The translations under genes and the position numbers were made by a program. Under the pieces are notes generated by a model that had not been told where the DNA came from, ran no database searches, and saw nothing but the letters and a program-made list of their open reading frames with translations. Positions 51,671-60,506 of a DNA stretch of 64,000 nucleotides are shown piece after piece (positions within the stretch are counted from its first letter, which is position 1; every line of letters starts with the position of its first letter). The DNA is from Methylobacterium sp. E-065 (lineage in GTDB: Bacteria; Pseudomonadota; Alphaproteobacteria; Rhizobiales; Beijerinckiaceae), in NCBI RefSeq assembly GCF_022829605.1, contig NZ_JAKSYD010000260.1, forward strand, positions 62,001 through 126,000, in the 5' to 3' direction.

Positions 51671-53453
51671 GCTGCCCGCCCGGCGCCGTGTAGTGCGACA
51701 GCGCCGCGTAGCCGCCCACCGCCCCCGAGCCGTCGGCGGGGTCGGTCAGCCCGGCCGCCAGCCCGATCCCGGCCCAGCCGCCGATGCCCGAGAGCACCGC
51801 CACGTATTGCCTGCCGTCGTGCAGGTAGGTGGTGACGTTGCCCACGATCCCGGACGGGGTCTTGAACCGGTACAGTTCGTGCCCGTCCCGGGCATCGACC
51901 GCCTTCAGGTAGCCTTCGAGCGTGCCGTAGAAGACGATGTCGCCCGCGGTGGCGAGCGCCCCCGACCAGACCGAGAAGGGCTCGGGAAGCGACCACGCGA
52001 TCCGCCCCTTCGCCCCGTCCCAGGCGATGAAGGCGCCGGTCCGGTCCGAGCCCTCGGGCGGGTGCAGGGTCAGGGTCGCGCCGACATAGGGCTGGCCGGG
52101 CGTGTAGGTCACCCGGAACGCCTCGTAATCCATGCACATGTGATTGGTCGGCACGTAGAACAGCCGCGTCTTGGGTGAGTAGGCCGCCGGCTGCTGGTTC
52201 TTGGCGCCGAGCGCCCCGGGGCAGATGTTTTTTGTGGTTTCGTCCTCGTCGGCCTCGCCCGGCGCGTAGCGCTTGTCGACCACCGGACGACCGTAATCGG
52301 AAGCGGCGGGATCCATGCTGATCCGGCTCGCCCAGTTGACGCTCGGGTCAAACTTCTCCGCCACCAGCAATGCGCCGGTCGCCCGGTCCAGCGTGTAGCC
52401 AAAACCGTTGCGGTCGAAATGGGTCAGCACCTTCCGGGAGCGCCCGCCGATCGCCTGCTCGGTGAGGATCATCTCGTTGACGCCGTCATAATCCCACTGG
52501 TCGTGGGGGGTCATCTGGTAGACCCAGCGGGCCATGCCGGTGTCGGGGTCGCGGGCGATGATCGACATCGCCCAGCGGTTGTCGCCGGGGCGCTGGGCCG
52601 GGTTCCAGGTCGCGGGATTGCCGGTGCCGTAATAGACGAGGTTCAGCGCGGGATCGTACGAGAACCAGCCCCAGCTGCAGGCGCCACCGGTCCGCCACTG
52701 GTCGCCCTCCCAGCTCCTGAGCGAGGAATCCCGGCCGATCGGACGGCCGAGCTCCGTGGTCTTCTCCGGATCGACCAGCATCTCGGCATCCGGCCCGGTG
52801 GCGTAGGCGCGCCACAGGCGTTGTCCGCTGGCCTGATCGTACGCCGTGACGTGGCAGCGTGCCCCGTACTCGCCGCCGGCCAGCCCGACGATCAGCTTGC
52901 CGTGGACCGGCAGGACCGTGGCGGTGTTGGTCTCGCCCCGGCCCGGATCGCCGTTCTTCACCGACCACAGCACCCGGCCGGTCTCCGGATCGAGGGCGAC
53001 GACCGTCGTGTCGGCCTGCTGGAGGAAGAGGCGCCCCTCCGCGTAAGCGAGCCCGCGCGAGACCGTGTCGCAGCACATCACGGCGATGACGCCCGCATCC
53101 TGCCGGGGGGCGTAGCGCCACAGGATCTTGCCGTCGTGGTCGAGGTCGAGGGCGTAGACGATGTTGGGGAAGGGCGTGTGCACGAACATCCGATGCCCGA
53201 CCACGATCGGCGCGCCCTCGTGCCCGCGCAACACGCCGGTGGAGAAGGTCCAGGCGACCTTGAGGCGCCCGACATTGCCGGCGTCGATCTGTGCGAGATC
53301 GGAATAGCGGGTGTTGGCGTCGTCGAGGGTCTGGAGGACCGGCGACGGCTGCGCGGAAGCCGTGCCGGTGAGGCCGGCGAACATCAGGGCCGCGAGGAGT
53401 GAAGCCCGCAACGGGAGATTCTCGTCCGATCTTGTCCGCAGAGGCTTCAGCAT
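51624..53453 (-). CDS. xoxF: XoxF-type lanthanide/PQQ-dependent alcohol dehydrogenase
   Basis: The 609-aa precursor has a signal peptide (about 10-34) and the eight-bladed PQQ propeller. Vicinal cysteines C127-C128 (MCCDTVSRG) form the ring disulfide seen in methanol dehydrogenases. E195 (GGEYG), N279 (GTGNPATWN) and catalytic D321 are present. D323 in WDYDG is the extra aspartate that marks lanthanide-dependent XoxF and is Ala in MxaF. An AGGAGG site precedes ATG 53453. The cytochrome and accessory genes xoxG and xoxJ are absent nearby. Confidence 0.93.
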   Translation of the reverse strand: MLKPLRTRSDENLPLRASLLAALMFAGLTGTASAQPSPVLQTLDDANTRYSDLAQIDAGNVGRLKVAWTFSTGVLRGHEGAPIVVGHRMFVHTPFPNIVYALDLDHDGKILWRYAPRQDAGVIAVMCCDTVSRGLAYAEGRLFLQQADTTVVALDPETGRVLWSVKNGDPGRGETNTATVLPVHGKLIVGLAGGEYGARCHVTAYDQASGQRLWRAYATGPDAEMLVDPEKTTELGRPIGRDSSLRSWEGDQWRTGGACSWGWFSYDPALNLVYYGTGNPATWNPAQRPGDNRWAMSIIARDPDTGMARWVYQMTPHDQWDYDGVNEMILTEQAIGGRSRKVLTHFDRNGFGYTLDRATGALLVAEKFDPSVNWASRISMDPAASDYGRPVVDKRYAPGEADEDETTKNICPGALGAKNQQPAAYSPKTRLFYVPTNHMCMDYEAFRVTYTPGQPYVGATLTLHPPEGSDRTGAFIAWDGAKGRIAWSLPEPFSVWSGALATAGDIVFYGTLEGYLKAVDARDGHELYRFKTPSGIVGNVTTYLHDGRQYVAVLSGIGGWAGIGLAAGLTDPADGSGAVGGYAALSHYTAPGGQLTVFALPDPTPAAAH

Positions 53454-53802
53454 TCTCTCACAGTCCTCCTGATCGTCGCGCGCCTCTCCCTCCCCCGCAG
53501 AGCTACGATATTCACACATCGGCTGGGGGAGACGCGCTCTCCTCCCCCTTGTGGGGACGAGCTGGAGGTGGGGGTGGCGCAGAAAGCACCGTCACGCGTG
53601 TTCCTGACCCCCCCACCCCTGACCCCTCCCCACAAGGGGGAGGAGAAACGCGCTCGTTTTTCAAGGGCTTGGTGTTCGGCAGAGAAGTGTGGATCCGTTA
53701 GCCCGCAAGGGGGCATAGAAGCGGATGCGCGCGCTGTCCGGATCCGAGCATAGACAATGTGGATCCCCGCACGCCTTGCGGGTGAAGAAGCGAGCGCCCC
53801 CG
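53454..53802. other. gene-free region upstream of xoxF
   Basis: This 349-base region must hold the xoxF promoter near 53460-53530 but is dominated by the repeat at 53529-53655. I see no clear promoter hexamers. The right part (53660-53802) shows nothing recognisable. Confidence 0.4.
53529..53655. repeat. dispersed inverted repeat, CTCCTCCCCCTTG family, copy 2
   Basis: The long outer arms (53529-53557 and 53627-53655) are nearly perfect inverted complements around CTCCTCCCCCTTGTGGGG. The inner GGAGGTGGGGGTGGCGCAG matches the copy at 38964-39077 in the same orientation. It lies between xoxF and the LOG-family gene, both on the minus strand. Confidence 0.85.
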
Positions 53803-54399
53803 TCACATCCGCTCTTTGACCACCGCCTCGGCCTGGGGATCGGGCTCGTGGCCGGCCTCGCGCAGGAGGGGCACCACCTCGGCCGCCTCGCCTGTGACGA
53901 GGTAGCTCAGGTCGAGCCCTTCGCGGATGAAGCCGTGGCCGCGCATGTGCTCGAACAAAGCGAGCAGCGGCGCCCAGAACGCCGCCACCGAGACCAGCAC
54001 CACCGGCTTGCGATGGCGCCCGAGCTGCGCCCAGGTCAGCTGCTCGACCAGCTCCTCCAGCGTGCCGATGCCGCCCGGCAGGGTCACGAAGGCGTCCGAG
54101 CGCTCGAACATCAGGCGCTTGCGGGTGTGCATGTCGGGCACCACCACGGTCTCCTGAATGTCCGCCAGCATGTGCTCGCGCGCCTGGAGGAAATCCGGGA
54201 TGATGCCGGTGACGTGGCCGCCGGCGTCGAGCGCGGCGCGCGCCACCGCGCCCATCAGGCCGACATCGCCGCCGCCATAGACGAGGCGCATCCCGGCCTG
54301 CGCGATGGCCGTCCCGAGCACCTCGGCGGCCGCGCGGAAGGCGGGGTCCCGCCCGAAGCCGGAGCCGCAATAGACACAGACTGTCCTCACCGGGGCCAT
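53803..54399 (-). CDS. LOG-family (TIGR00730) nucleoside-monophosphate phosphoribohydrolase
   Basis: The 198-aa Rossmann-fold protein begins TVCVYCGSGFGRDPAF and carries the family motifs YGGGDVGLMG, HTRKRLMFERSDAFV and LPGGIGTLEEL (the PGGxGTxxE motif). Characterised relatives hydrolyse cytokinin riboside or other nucleoside 5'-monophosphates, though many were once annotated as lysine decarboxylase. A GGGAGGGCG site precedes ATG 54399. Confidence 0.9.
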   Translation of the reverse strand: MAPVRTVCVYCGSGFGRDPAFRAAAEVLGTAIAQAGMRLVYGGGDVGLMGAVARAALDAGGHVTGIIPDFLQAREHMLADIQETVVVPDMHTRKRLMFERSDAFVTLPGGIGTLEELVEQLTWAQLGRHRKPVVLVSVAAFWAPLLALFEHMRGHGFIREGLDLSYLVTGEAAEVVPLLREAGHEPDPQAEAVVKERM

Positions 54400-54517
54400 C
54401 CGGCGCCCTCCCTCGCGCGTCTGTTGCGAGCCGTCCGAGACATGCCCCGCGCCGATCGGTCCAAGGGCCAAACTGCTGAAGTCGCGGGGGATTCACCCGC
54501 CGGGGCGGCGGGACGGC

Positions 54518-54545
54518 TTGGTGTCGGCACCATGTACGGTATTAT
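54518..54545 (+). promoter_or_regulatory. possible promoter of the LysM gene
   Basis: TTGGTG (54518-54523) and TATTAT (54540-54545) are 16 bases apart, 64 bases before the chosen ATG at 54609. The -10 is good and the -35 weak. Confidence 0.4.
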
Positions 54546-54608
54546 GCCGTGTTCCGTCGACGGTTTTTCCCGCACGGCGAGCGAGATCGAGGGAGGCTCA
54601 GGTTGGCG

Positions 54609-56054
54609 ATGTCGGGACAGGTGCGGCGCAGTCTCGCCCTGGCGCTCGTCGGCCTCCTCGGTGGCCTCGGGCTCGTGGCGGCCCTGTTCGGCGGGGAGTC
54701 GCTGCGCCAGCTGACCGGCCGCGGCACGCCGGAGAACGCCGCGCAGTCGTTGGCCGATCCCGGCGCGCTTGCCTTGCGCCAGGACCCATCCCGCGACGGC
54801 AAGCCGGGTGCGGACGCGGGCCTGCCCCGGGCCGACGCCCCAGCGGACCCCGCCCGCGCGGCCGGATCCGGCAAGCCGGCCGCCGCGGTGCCGCGCTTCG
54901 ACATCGTCCGGGTCGAGCCGAACGGCGATGCCGTGGTGGCCGGCCAGGGTGCGCCGAACGCCGTCGTCGAGATGCTGGTCAACGGCAAGCCGGTGGCCCG
55001 GGCGACCGCCGACGAGGGGGGACAATTCGCCATGGTGCCGCCGGCCCTGCCCGCGGGATCGAGCCAGATCCGGCTGCGCATGACCGGCAAGGACGGGCGG
55101 GCGGCCGAGTCGGAGCAGAGCGTGGCGGTCGAGGTCGCCCCCGGGCGCGACCGCCAGCCGCTCGTCGCCCTGACCGCCCCGGACGCGGCAACCGTGGTTC
55201 TGTCGCAGCCGGGCGCCAAAGCCGATGCCAAGTCCGCCGCCGCGGCATCGCCCGGCGCCGCGGGTCCGGGACAGCCGACCCGGATCGCGAGCGTGGACGT
55301 GCAGGAGAACGGGCGGCTGTTCGTCACGGCGACAGGCACCCCCGGCGCGGCGATCCGGCTCTACCTCAACGACACGCTGATCGCCCCCGGCCGCGTCGGC
55401 CCGGACGGGCGGGCGAGCTTCACGATCGGGCGCGGCGTGAAGCCCGGCCAGTATCAGGTGCGGATCGACCAGATCGACCCGGCCACCGGCAAAGTCGAAA
55501 CCCGCGCCGAGGTGCCGCTGTCCGTGGCCGAGCCGACCCGGATCGCCGCGCGTGATACCGCCGGCTCCCAGGCGGCGACCATCCCGGGCCATGCCCAGGG
55601 CACCATTCCGAACCCTGCCGCGAACCACGCCTCGGGCCCCTCCGCGAACGGAGCCCGATCGACCGGGCAGGGCGTCGGCCCCGGCCTGGGTCGGGGTGCA
55701 GGGCCGGGCGGCGCTCAAGGCGTGCGGCCAGGCAGCGCGACGGATGGCGGGACGGGCAGCACGAAGGCGATGCCCGGACGGCCTGAGCCGCAAACCCCCG
55801 CCGCGGTGGCGCCGGGTCCGGCCGAGGCCCGGAGCACCCCGGCGGAGGCGAGCGCCGACGGCGCGGTCTACGTGCCGGAGATTAGCACGGCCAAGATCAC
55901 CCGCGGCGACAACCTGTGGCGGATCAGCCAGCGCACCTACGGCCGCGGCGAGCGCTACACGGTGATCTACGACGCCAACCAGACCCAGATCCGCAATCCC
56001 GACCTGATCTATCCGGGCCAAATCTTCGTGCTGCCGGCCGATAAGCGCGGTTGA
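54609..56054 (+). CDS. LysM domain envelope protein
   Basis: The 481-aa protein has one N-terminal hydrophobic segment (about 9-28), a long Ala/Pro/Gly-rich region with two beta-rich Ig-like segments (about 90-165 and 225-310), and a C-terminal LysM domain (about 425-478, ITRGDNLWRISQRTYGRGERY to YPGQIFVLP). LysM binds peptidoglycan. The ATG 54609 follows GGGAGG; an earlier in-frame GTG at 54549 exists. Its architecture is that of alphaproteobacterial inner-membrane-anchored LysM proteins. Confidence 0.85.
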   Translation: MSGQVRRSLALALVGLLGGLGLVAALFGGESLRQLTGRGTPENAAQSLADPGALALRQDPSRDGKPGADAGLPRADAPADPARAAGSGKPAAAVPRFDIVRVEPNGDAVVAGQGAPNAVVEMLVNGKPVARATADEGGQFAMVPPALPAGSSQIRLRMTGKDGRAAESEQSVAVEVAPGRDRQPLVALTAPDAATVVLSQPGAKADAKSAAAASPGAAGPGQPTRIASVDVQENGRLFVTATGTPGAAIRLYLNDTLIAPGRVGPDGRASFTIGRGVKPGQYQVRIDQIDPATGKVETRAEVPLSVAEPTRIAARDTAGSQAATIPGHAQGTIPNPAANHASGPSANGARSTGQGVGPGLGRGAGPGGAQGVRPGSATDGGTGSTKAMPGRPEPQTPAAVAPGPAEARSTPAEASADGAVYVPEISTAKITRGDNLWRISQRTYGRGERYTVIYDANQTQIRNPDLIYPGQIFVLPADKRG

Positions 56055-56061
56055 ACGCCCC

Positions 56062-57396
56062 TCACTCCACCACCTGATCGTCCCCCGCGAAGGCCAGCCG
56101 GCGCAGCCGGCGCAGGGCCGCGGCCAGTTCATCGTGCGACGGCACCGCCAGGGCCAAGCGGACCGCGTTCGGCGCGTGGCCGGGGGCGACCGCGAAGGCC
56201 GGGGCCGGGATCAGCGCGATACCCTGGCGCAGGGCCGCCGCCGCAAAAGCCTCTGCCCGCCACGTCTCGGGCAGTTCCAGCCAGAGGTGATAGGCACGGC
56301 TGTCGCCGACCACCCGCAGATCCGCGAGCGCCGCCCGGGCGATCACCTGCCGGGCCGCCGCGTCCCGGCGCTTGACCGCGGCCAGCGCGGTGGCCGAGCC
56401 CCCCGCCATCCAGTGCATGCCGGCGGCGAGCGCCAGGCCGAGGGCCGTCCAGGCGCCCTGGCGGATCGAGGCGGCGAGCCGGTCGGTCAGGGGTGGGGGC
56501 GCCGCCACGAGGCCGAGCGTCAGCGAGGGCATCACCCGCTTGGACAGGCTGTCCACCAGGATCACCCGGTCGGGCGCGAGACAGGCCAGCGGACGGGCAT
56601 CCGCGAGGAAGCCGTAGACCGCATCCTCGATGGCGGTCAGCCCGGTCTGCGTGAGCATTGCGGCGAGGGCGGAGCGCCGGCCCGGCCCCATCGTGGCGCC
56701 CAGCGGATTCTGGAGGGTCGGCTGGAGGTAGACCCCGCTCAGCGGGTTCGCCCGGTGGGCTTGGAGCAGCGCGTCGGGGCACATCCCCTCGGCATCCATG
56801 GCGACCGGCACCAGCGTGATCCCGAGCCGGGCCGCGATCGCCTTCACCATCGGGTAGGTCAGGGGCTCGCAGGCGATCCGCTCGCCCGGCGCCGCCAGCG
56901 CGGCGAGCGCTGCCGCGAGCGCCTGCCGCCCGTTGCCGGTGAACAGGATGTCGGCGGGGTCGGGACTGTGGCCGTCCCGGGCGAGGAATGCCGCCGCGAT
57001 CGCCTGCGCCTGCGGTGTCCCCGCGGGCCCGTACTGGCCGAACGCCATCGCGCCACCCTCGCCGGCGAGCGCCGCGAGCGTCTCGGCCAGCACGGCCTCC
57101 TGCTCGGGCAGCCGCGAATGGGTCCGCTGCAGATCGATCGCCGCGGGCGGCGGCTCCGGCTGGAGCAGTCCGTTCCGGCCCGGCGCGGACCGGACATAGG
57201 TGCCCCGCCCGACCTCGCCGGTCACGAGGCCCCGGCGGCCCAGTTCCGCATAGACCCGGCTCGCCGTCGAGACCGCGATGCCCTGTGCGTACGCGAAGTC
57301 GCGCTGCGGCGGCAGCTTCGCCCCGGGCGGGAGCCGGCCGGCCGCGATGTCGGCGGCGATCGCGTCGGCGACGGACCGGAAATCCGCCGATCCCAT
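56062..57396 (-). CDS. MocR-family regulator (GntR helix-turn-helix plus aminotransferase domain)
   Basis: This 444-aa chimera has a GntR-type winged helix at about 1-70 (AGRLPPGAKLPPQRDFAYAQGI, TASRVYAELGRRGLV). A fold-type I aminotransferase domain at about 95-444 holds the PLP lysine K286 (DSLSKRVMPS). MocR proteins sense PLP-linked metabolites and usually control a divergent gene. A 10-base-arm palindrome lies 25 bases upstream, in the short region before the divergent DUF1127 gene. The ATG 57396 has GGAG upstream. Confidence 0.9.
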   Translation of the reverse strand: MGSADFRSVADAIAADIAAGRLPPGAKLPPQRDFAYAQGIAVSTASRVYAELGRRGLVTGEVGRGTYVRSAPGRNGLLQPEPPPAAIDLQRTHSRLPEQEAVLAETLAALAGEGGAMAFGQYGPAGTPQAQAIAAAFLARDGHSPDPADILFTGNGRQALAAALAALAAPGERIACEPLTYPMVKAIAARLGITLVPVAMDAEGMCPDALLQAHRANPLSGVYLQPTLQNPLGATMGPGRRSALAAMLTQTGLTAIEDAVYGFLADARPLACLAPDRVILVDSLSKRVMPSLTLGLVAAPPPLTDRLAASIRQGAWTALGLALAAGMHWMAGGSATALAAVKRRDAAARQVIARAALADLRVVGDSRAYHLWLELPETWRAEAFAAAALRQGIALIPAPAFAVAPGHAPNAVRLALAVPSHDELAAALRRLRRLAFAGDDQVVE

Positions 57397-57420
57397 GATT
57401 GCTCCGAGGTCAATGTTTCG

Positions 57421-57448
57421 ATTGATCCGAGATCTGTATCGGATCAAT
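57421..57448. promoter_or_regulatory. perfect inverted repeat, likely MocR operator
   Basis: ATTGATCCGA (57421-57430) and TCGGATCAAT (57439-57448) are exact inverted complements with an 8-base spacer. The site lies in the 104-base divergent region between the MocR gene and the DUF1127 gene, where autoregulation and control of the neighbour would be expected. Confidence 0.7.
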
Positions 57449-57500
57449 GCTGCCCCCGCAATCCCGGCCGGACTGCCCAACCGCCACCGGATCTTTCCTG

Positions 57501-57695
57501 ATGCCCGCCCTCACGCTGACCCGCTCCCCCGCCGCCGATCGTCCCGCTTCCGGTCCTGCCCTGCTGCGCCTCTGGCTGACGCGGCTGCGCGACCGCCGGG
57601 TGCTCGCCGCCCTGCATCCCGAGCAGATCCGCGAGGCCGGCCTGGATCCGTGGCGCCTGCGCGCCGAGATCCGAAAGCCGTTCTGGCAGGCGTGA
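57501..57695 (+). CDS. DUF1127-like small Arg-rich protein
   Basis: This 64-aa basic protein has the DUF1127 layout: a helix LLRLWLTRLRDRRVLAALHP and then QIREAGLDPWRLRAEIRKPFW (the usual LxDIGL replaced by IREAGL). Small DUF1127 proteins in alphaproteobacteria can act in RNA-related control of phosphate and carbon metabolism. The ATG 57501 follows the MocR operator region. The longer frame from 57447 would start inside the palindrome. Confidence 0.75.
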   Translation: MPALTLTRSPAADRPASGPALLRLWLTRLRDRRVLAALHPEQIREAGLDPWRLRAEIRKPFWQA

Positions 57696-57783
57696 CGCGG
57701 TGCCCTGCACGCAGCGCGGGTGATCCGGCGCCGCCACGGGCCTATATGCGGGGTACACGACACCCCGCCCCGCAGAATCCTTC

Positions 57784-59721
57784 ATGACCGACACGAACGC
57801 GCCCCCGGCCGGGCCGACGCCCCAGGCTGGGGGTCTTTCTGCCGAGCGCCCAGGCTTGATCGCCACCTACCGCCGGCTCTGGCCGCATCTCTGGCCGCAC
57901 GGGCGGCCGGACCTGCAGCGCCGGGTGTTCCTGGCGTTCGGCCTGCTGCTCGCCGCCAAGCTGGTGACCATGGTGACGCCGTTCACCTTCAAGTGGATCA
58001 CCGACGCGCTGGTCGCGGCCATCGGGGGCAAGGATGCGCCGGTGCCGACGGGCCTCCTCGCCGCGCCGATGCTGCTGATCGCCCTCTACGGCGTCTCGCG
58101 GATCGCCATGTCGGCGCTGACCCAGATGCGCGACGGGCTGTTCGCCAAGGTGGCGATGCATGCGGTGCGGCGGCTGGCGCTCCAGACCTTCGAGCACATG
58201 CATCGCCTGTCCCTGCGCTTCCACCTGGAGCGCAAGACCGGCGGCCTGACCCGGGTGCTGGAGCGCGGCCGTTCCGGCATCGAGGAATTGTCGCGCCTGA
58301 TGGTGCTGACGCTGGTGCCGACCATCGTCGAGTTCGTGCTGGTGCTCGGCGTGCTGGCCTACGAGTTCAGCTGGACCTACGCGGCGACCGCCTTCGCGAC
58401 GGTCGCGGCCTATCTGGCCTTCACCTACAAGGCGACCGAGTGGCGGATCGCGATCCGCCGCCGGATGAACGCGTCGGATACCGACGCCAACACCAAGGCG
58501 GTCGATTCGCTGCTCAACTATGAGACGGTGAAGTATTTCGGCGCCGAGCAGCGGGAGGCCGCCCGTTACGACGTGTCGATGGCCAAGTACGAAAAGGCCT
58601 CGACCCAGACCTACGTGTCGCTGGCGGTGCTCAATGCCGGGCAGGCGGTGATCTTCACGCTGGGCATGACCGCCGTGATGTGGCTCGCCGCGCGCGACAT
58701 CCTGGCCGGGCGCACCACGATCGGCGGCTTCGTGCTGGCCAACACCATGCTGGTGCAGCTCTCGATGCCCTTGAACTTCATGGGCATGATCTATCGCGAG
58801 ATCAAACAGGCGTTGATCGACATCGACGACATGTTCCGCATCCTCGGGCAGAACCCCGAGATCGCCGATCGGCCGGGGGCGGCGCCGTTGCACGTCGCGG
58901 GCGGCACGGTGCGGTTCGAGGATGTTCGCTTCGCCTACAATCCCGAACGGCCGATCCTGCGCGGCGTCTCCTTCGAGATCCCGGCGGGCCAGACGGTGGC
59001 GGTGGTGGGGCCCTCAGGGGCCGGCAAGTCGACCCTCTCGCGCCTGCTGTTCCGGTTCTACGAGCCGCAGGGCGGCCGGATCGGCATCGACGGGCAGGAC
59101 ATCGCCGCGGTGACGCAGGAATCCCTGCGGGCGGCGATCGGCATGGTCCCGCAGGACACCGTGCTGTTCAACGACACGATCGGCTACAACATCCGCTACG
59201 GCCGGGCCGACGCCACCGAGGCCGAGCTGCGCGAGGCCGCCCGGCTCGCCCAGATCGATGGGTTCGTGTCGAGCCTGCCGGAGGGCTACGACACCCCGGT
59301 CGGCGAGCGCGGCCTGAAACTCTCGGGCGGCGAGAAGCAGCGGGTCGCCATCGCGCGCACGATCCTGAAGGCGCCGCCGATCCTCGTGCTCGACGAGGCG
59401 ACCTCGGCGCTCGACAGCTTCACCGAGGCCGAGATCCAGGCGGCTTTGGACCGGGTCAGCCGCGGCCGCACCACCCTGGTGATCGCCCACCGGCTGTCGA
59501 CGGTGGTGAACGCCGACGCGATCCTGGTGCTCGACCACGGCCGCATCGTGGAGCGCGGCACCCATGCCGAGTTGCTGGAGGCCGGGGGCGTCTACGCGGC
59601 GCTCTGGGACCGCCAGCGCGAGGCCGACGCGGCGCTCGAGGTGCTCCAGCGCGCCGACGCGCCAGTGGTGCCGGTGCGAACCGGACGCGCGGGCGTGCCG
59701 GAGACGGCGGCCGCGGAGTAG
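57784..59721 (+). CDS. Atm1/HMT-type ABC exporter
   Basis: The 645-aa half-transporter has a six-helix membrane domain (about 45-330) and a C-terminal ATPase with Walker A GPSGAGKST (408-416), signature LSGGEKQR and Walker B ILVLDEATSALD. The membrane-domain stretches YETVKYFGAEQREAARYD and NTKAVDSLLN are hallmarks of Atm1-type exporters, which move glutathione-linked compounds or metal-thiol conjugates. It stands alone; the next gene is on the other strand. Confidence 0.92.
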   Translation: MTDTNAPPAGPTPQAGGLSAERPGLIATYRRLWPHLWPHGRPDLQRRVFLAFGLLLAAKLVTMVTPFTFKWITDALVAAIGGKDAPVPTGLLAAPMLLIALYGVSRIAMSALTQMRDGLFAKVAMHAVRRLALQTFEHMHRLSLRFHLERKTGGLTRVLERGRSGIEELSRLMVLTLVPTIVEFVLVLGVLAYEFSWTYAATAFATVAAYLAFTYKATEWRIAIRRRMNASDTDANTKAVDSLLNYETVKYFGAEQREAARYDVSMAKYEKASTQTYVSLAVLNAGQAVIFTLGMTAVMWLAARDILAGRTTIGGFVLANTMLVQLSMPLNFMGMIYREIKQALIDIDDMFRILGQNPEIADRPGAAPLHVAGGTVRFEDVRFAYNPERPILRGVSFEIPAGQTVAVVGPSGAGKSTLSRLLFRFYEPQGGRIGIDGQDIAAVTQESLRAAIGMVPQDTVLFNDTIGYNIRYGRADATEAELREAARLAQIDGFVSSLPEGYDTPVGERGLKLSGGEKQRVAIARTILKAPPILVLDEATSALDSFTEAEIQAALDRVSRGRTTLVIAHRLSTVVNADAILVLDHGRIVERGTHAELLEAGGVYAALWDRQREADAALEVLQRADAPVVPVRTGRAGVPETAAAE

Positions 59722-59740
59722 GGGGGCGGGAGGAGCCCGC

Positions 59741-60043
59741 TCAGGCCTCGGTCTCGATCGGCTTCACGCTCAGGCGCAGACCGATGGCCTTGAGCACGCC
59801 CATCAGCGTGTCGAGCTGCGGGTTCCCCTTCTCCGAGAGGGTCCGGTAGAGCTGCTCGCGGGAGCGGCCTGTCTCCTGCGCGATCTGTATCATCCCATGC
59901 GCGCGTGCGGCCGCACCGAGGGCATGACTCAGCAGAGCAGGATCGTTATCTTCCAACACGGCTTCCAGATATGCCGCGATATGCTCCGGTGTCTTCAGAT
60001 GCTCGGCGGTATCGTAGGGGAACGTCTCCAGGGCCATGGTCAT
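59741..60043 (-). CDS. HI1420/HigA-type antitoxin, now without an intact toxin
   Basis: This 100-aa (or 98-aa) protein has the addiction-module antidote pattern: PYDTAEHLKTPEHIAAYLEAVLED at the start and a Cro/CI-like helix-turn-helix (IAQETGRSREQLYRTLSEKGNP, LDTLMGVLKAIGLRLSV). Its ATG overlaps the stop of the upstream toxin remnant as ATGA, the normal arrangement. The toxin is truncated (60040-60159), leaving this as an orphan antitoxin or autoregulator. Confidence 0.85.
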   Translation of the reverse strand: MTMALETFPYDTAEHLKTPEHIAAYLEAVLEDNDPALLSHALGAAARAHGMIQIAQETGRSREQLYRTLSEKGNPQLDTLMGVLKAIGLRLSVKPIETEA

Positions 60044-60159
60044 ATCTCCTTCGCCAAGCGCTTGGCCTCACGGATATCGCGAGCCTGCGAGCCCTTGTCG
60101 CCGCCGCACAGCAAGATGATGATCCTGTTGCCTCGCTGGATATAGCTTGGGCCATTCCC
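60040..60159 (-). pseudogene. 5'-truncated HI1419/Gp49-like toxin remnant
   Basis: Only the C-terminal 39 codons remain (QRGNRIIILLCGGDKGSQ then ARDIREAKRLAKEI). LLCGGDKxxQxxDI is the signature end of the phage Gp49/HI1419 RelE-like toxins, normally about 95-100 aa. The expected GPGYR segment is reduced to GNGPSYIQ, and no start or N-terminal half can be found upstream. The toxin is therefore dead. Confidence 0.75.
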
Positions 60160-60275
60160 CCGGCGCCGAAAGGCGGGTGGGGACGATGACGCGCGTCCGA
60201 GAGAGCCACGACCGACCCGAGGGAGACGATCCGCCGATAACTTCCGTCCGAACCGGCGGCGTGTATCATGGCGCC

Positions 60276-60506
60276 ATGACCGAGCTCCTGGAACGAGCGA
60301 TCGCGTGCGTCCGCGCGCTCCCCGACACCCTGCAGGACGATGCCGCCCGCATGCTGCTGCTGTTCGCGGGTGAGGCGGACAGACCGGTGTACCAGCTGAC
60401 GCCGGAGGAGGAGGCGGACCTTGCGGCGTCGGATGCGGAAGTGGCACGCGGCGAGTTCGCGACGGACGAACAGATCCGCGCCATCTGGGCGAAACATGGA
60501 CCGTGA
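60276..60506 (+). CDS. antitoxin of a ParE/RelE-type module
   Basis: This 76-aa acidic protein has an N-terminal helix (LLERAIACVRALPDTLQDD) and a C-terminal YQLTPEEEADLAASDAEVARGEFATDEQIRAIWAKH. The second half is the usual tail of alphaproteobacterial RelB/ParD-like antitoxins. The ATG 60276 gives the compact form; the longer frame from 60147 is unlikely. The stop overlaps the GTG of the toxin gene (GTGA). Confidence 0.75.
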   Translation: MTELLERAIACVRALPDTLQDDAARMLLLFAGEADRPVYQLTPEEEADLAASDAEVARGEFATDEQIRAIWAKHGP

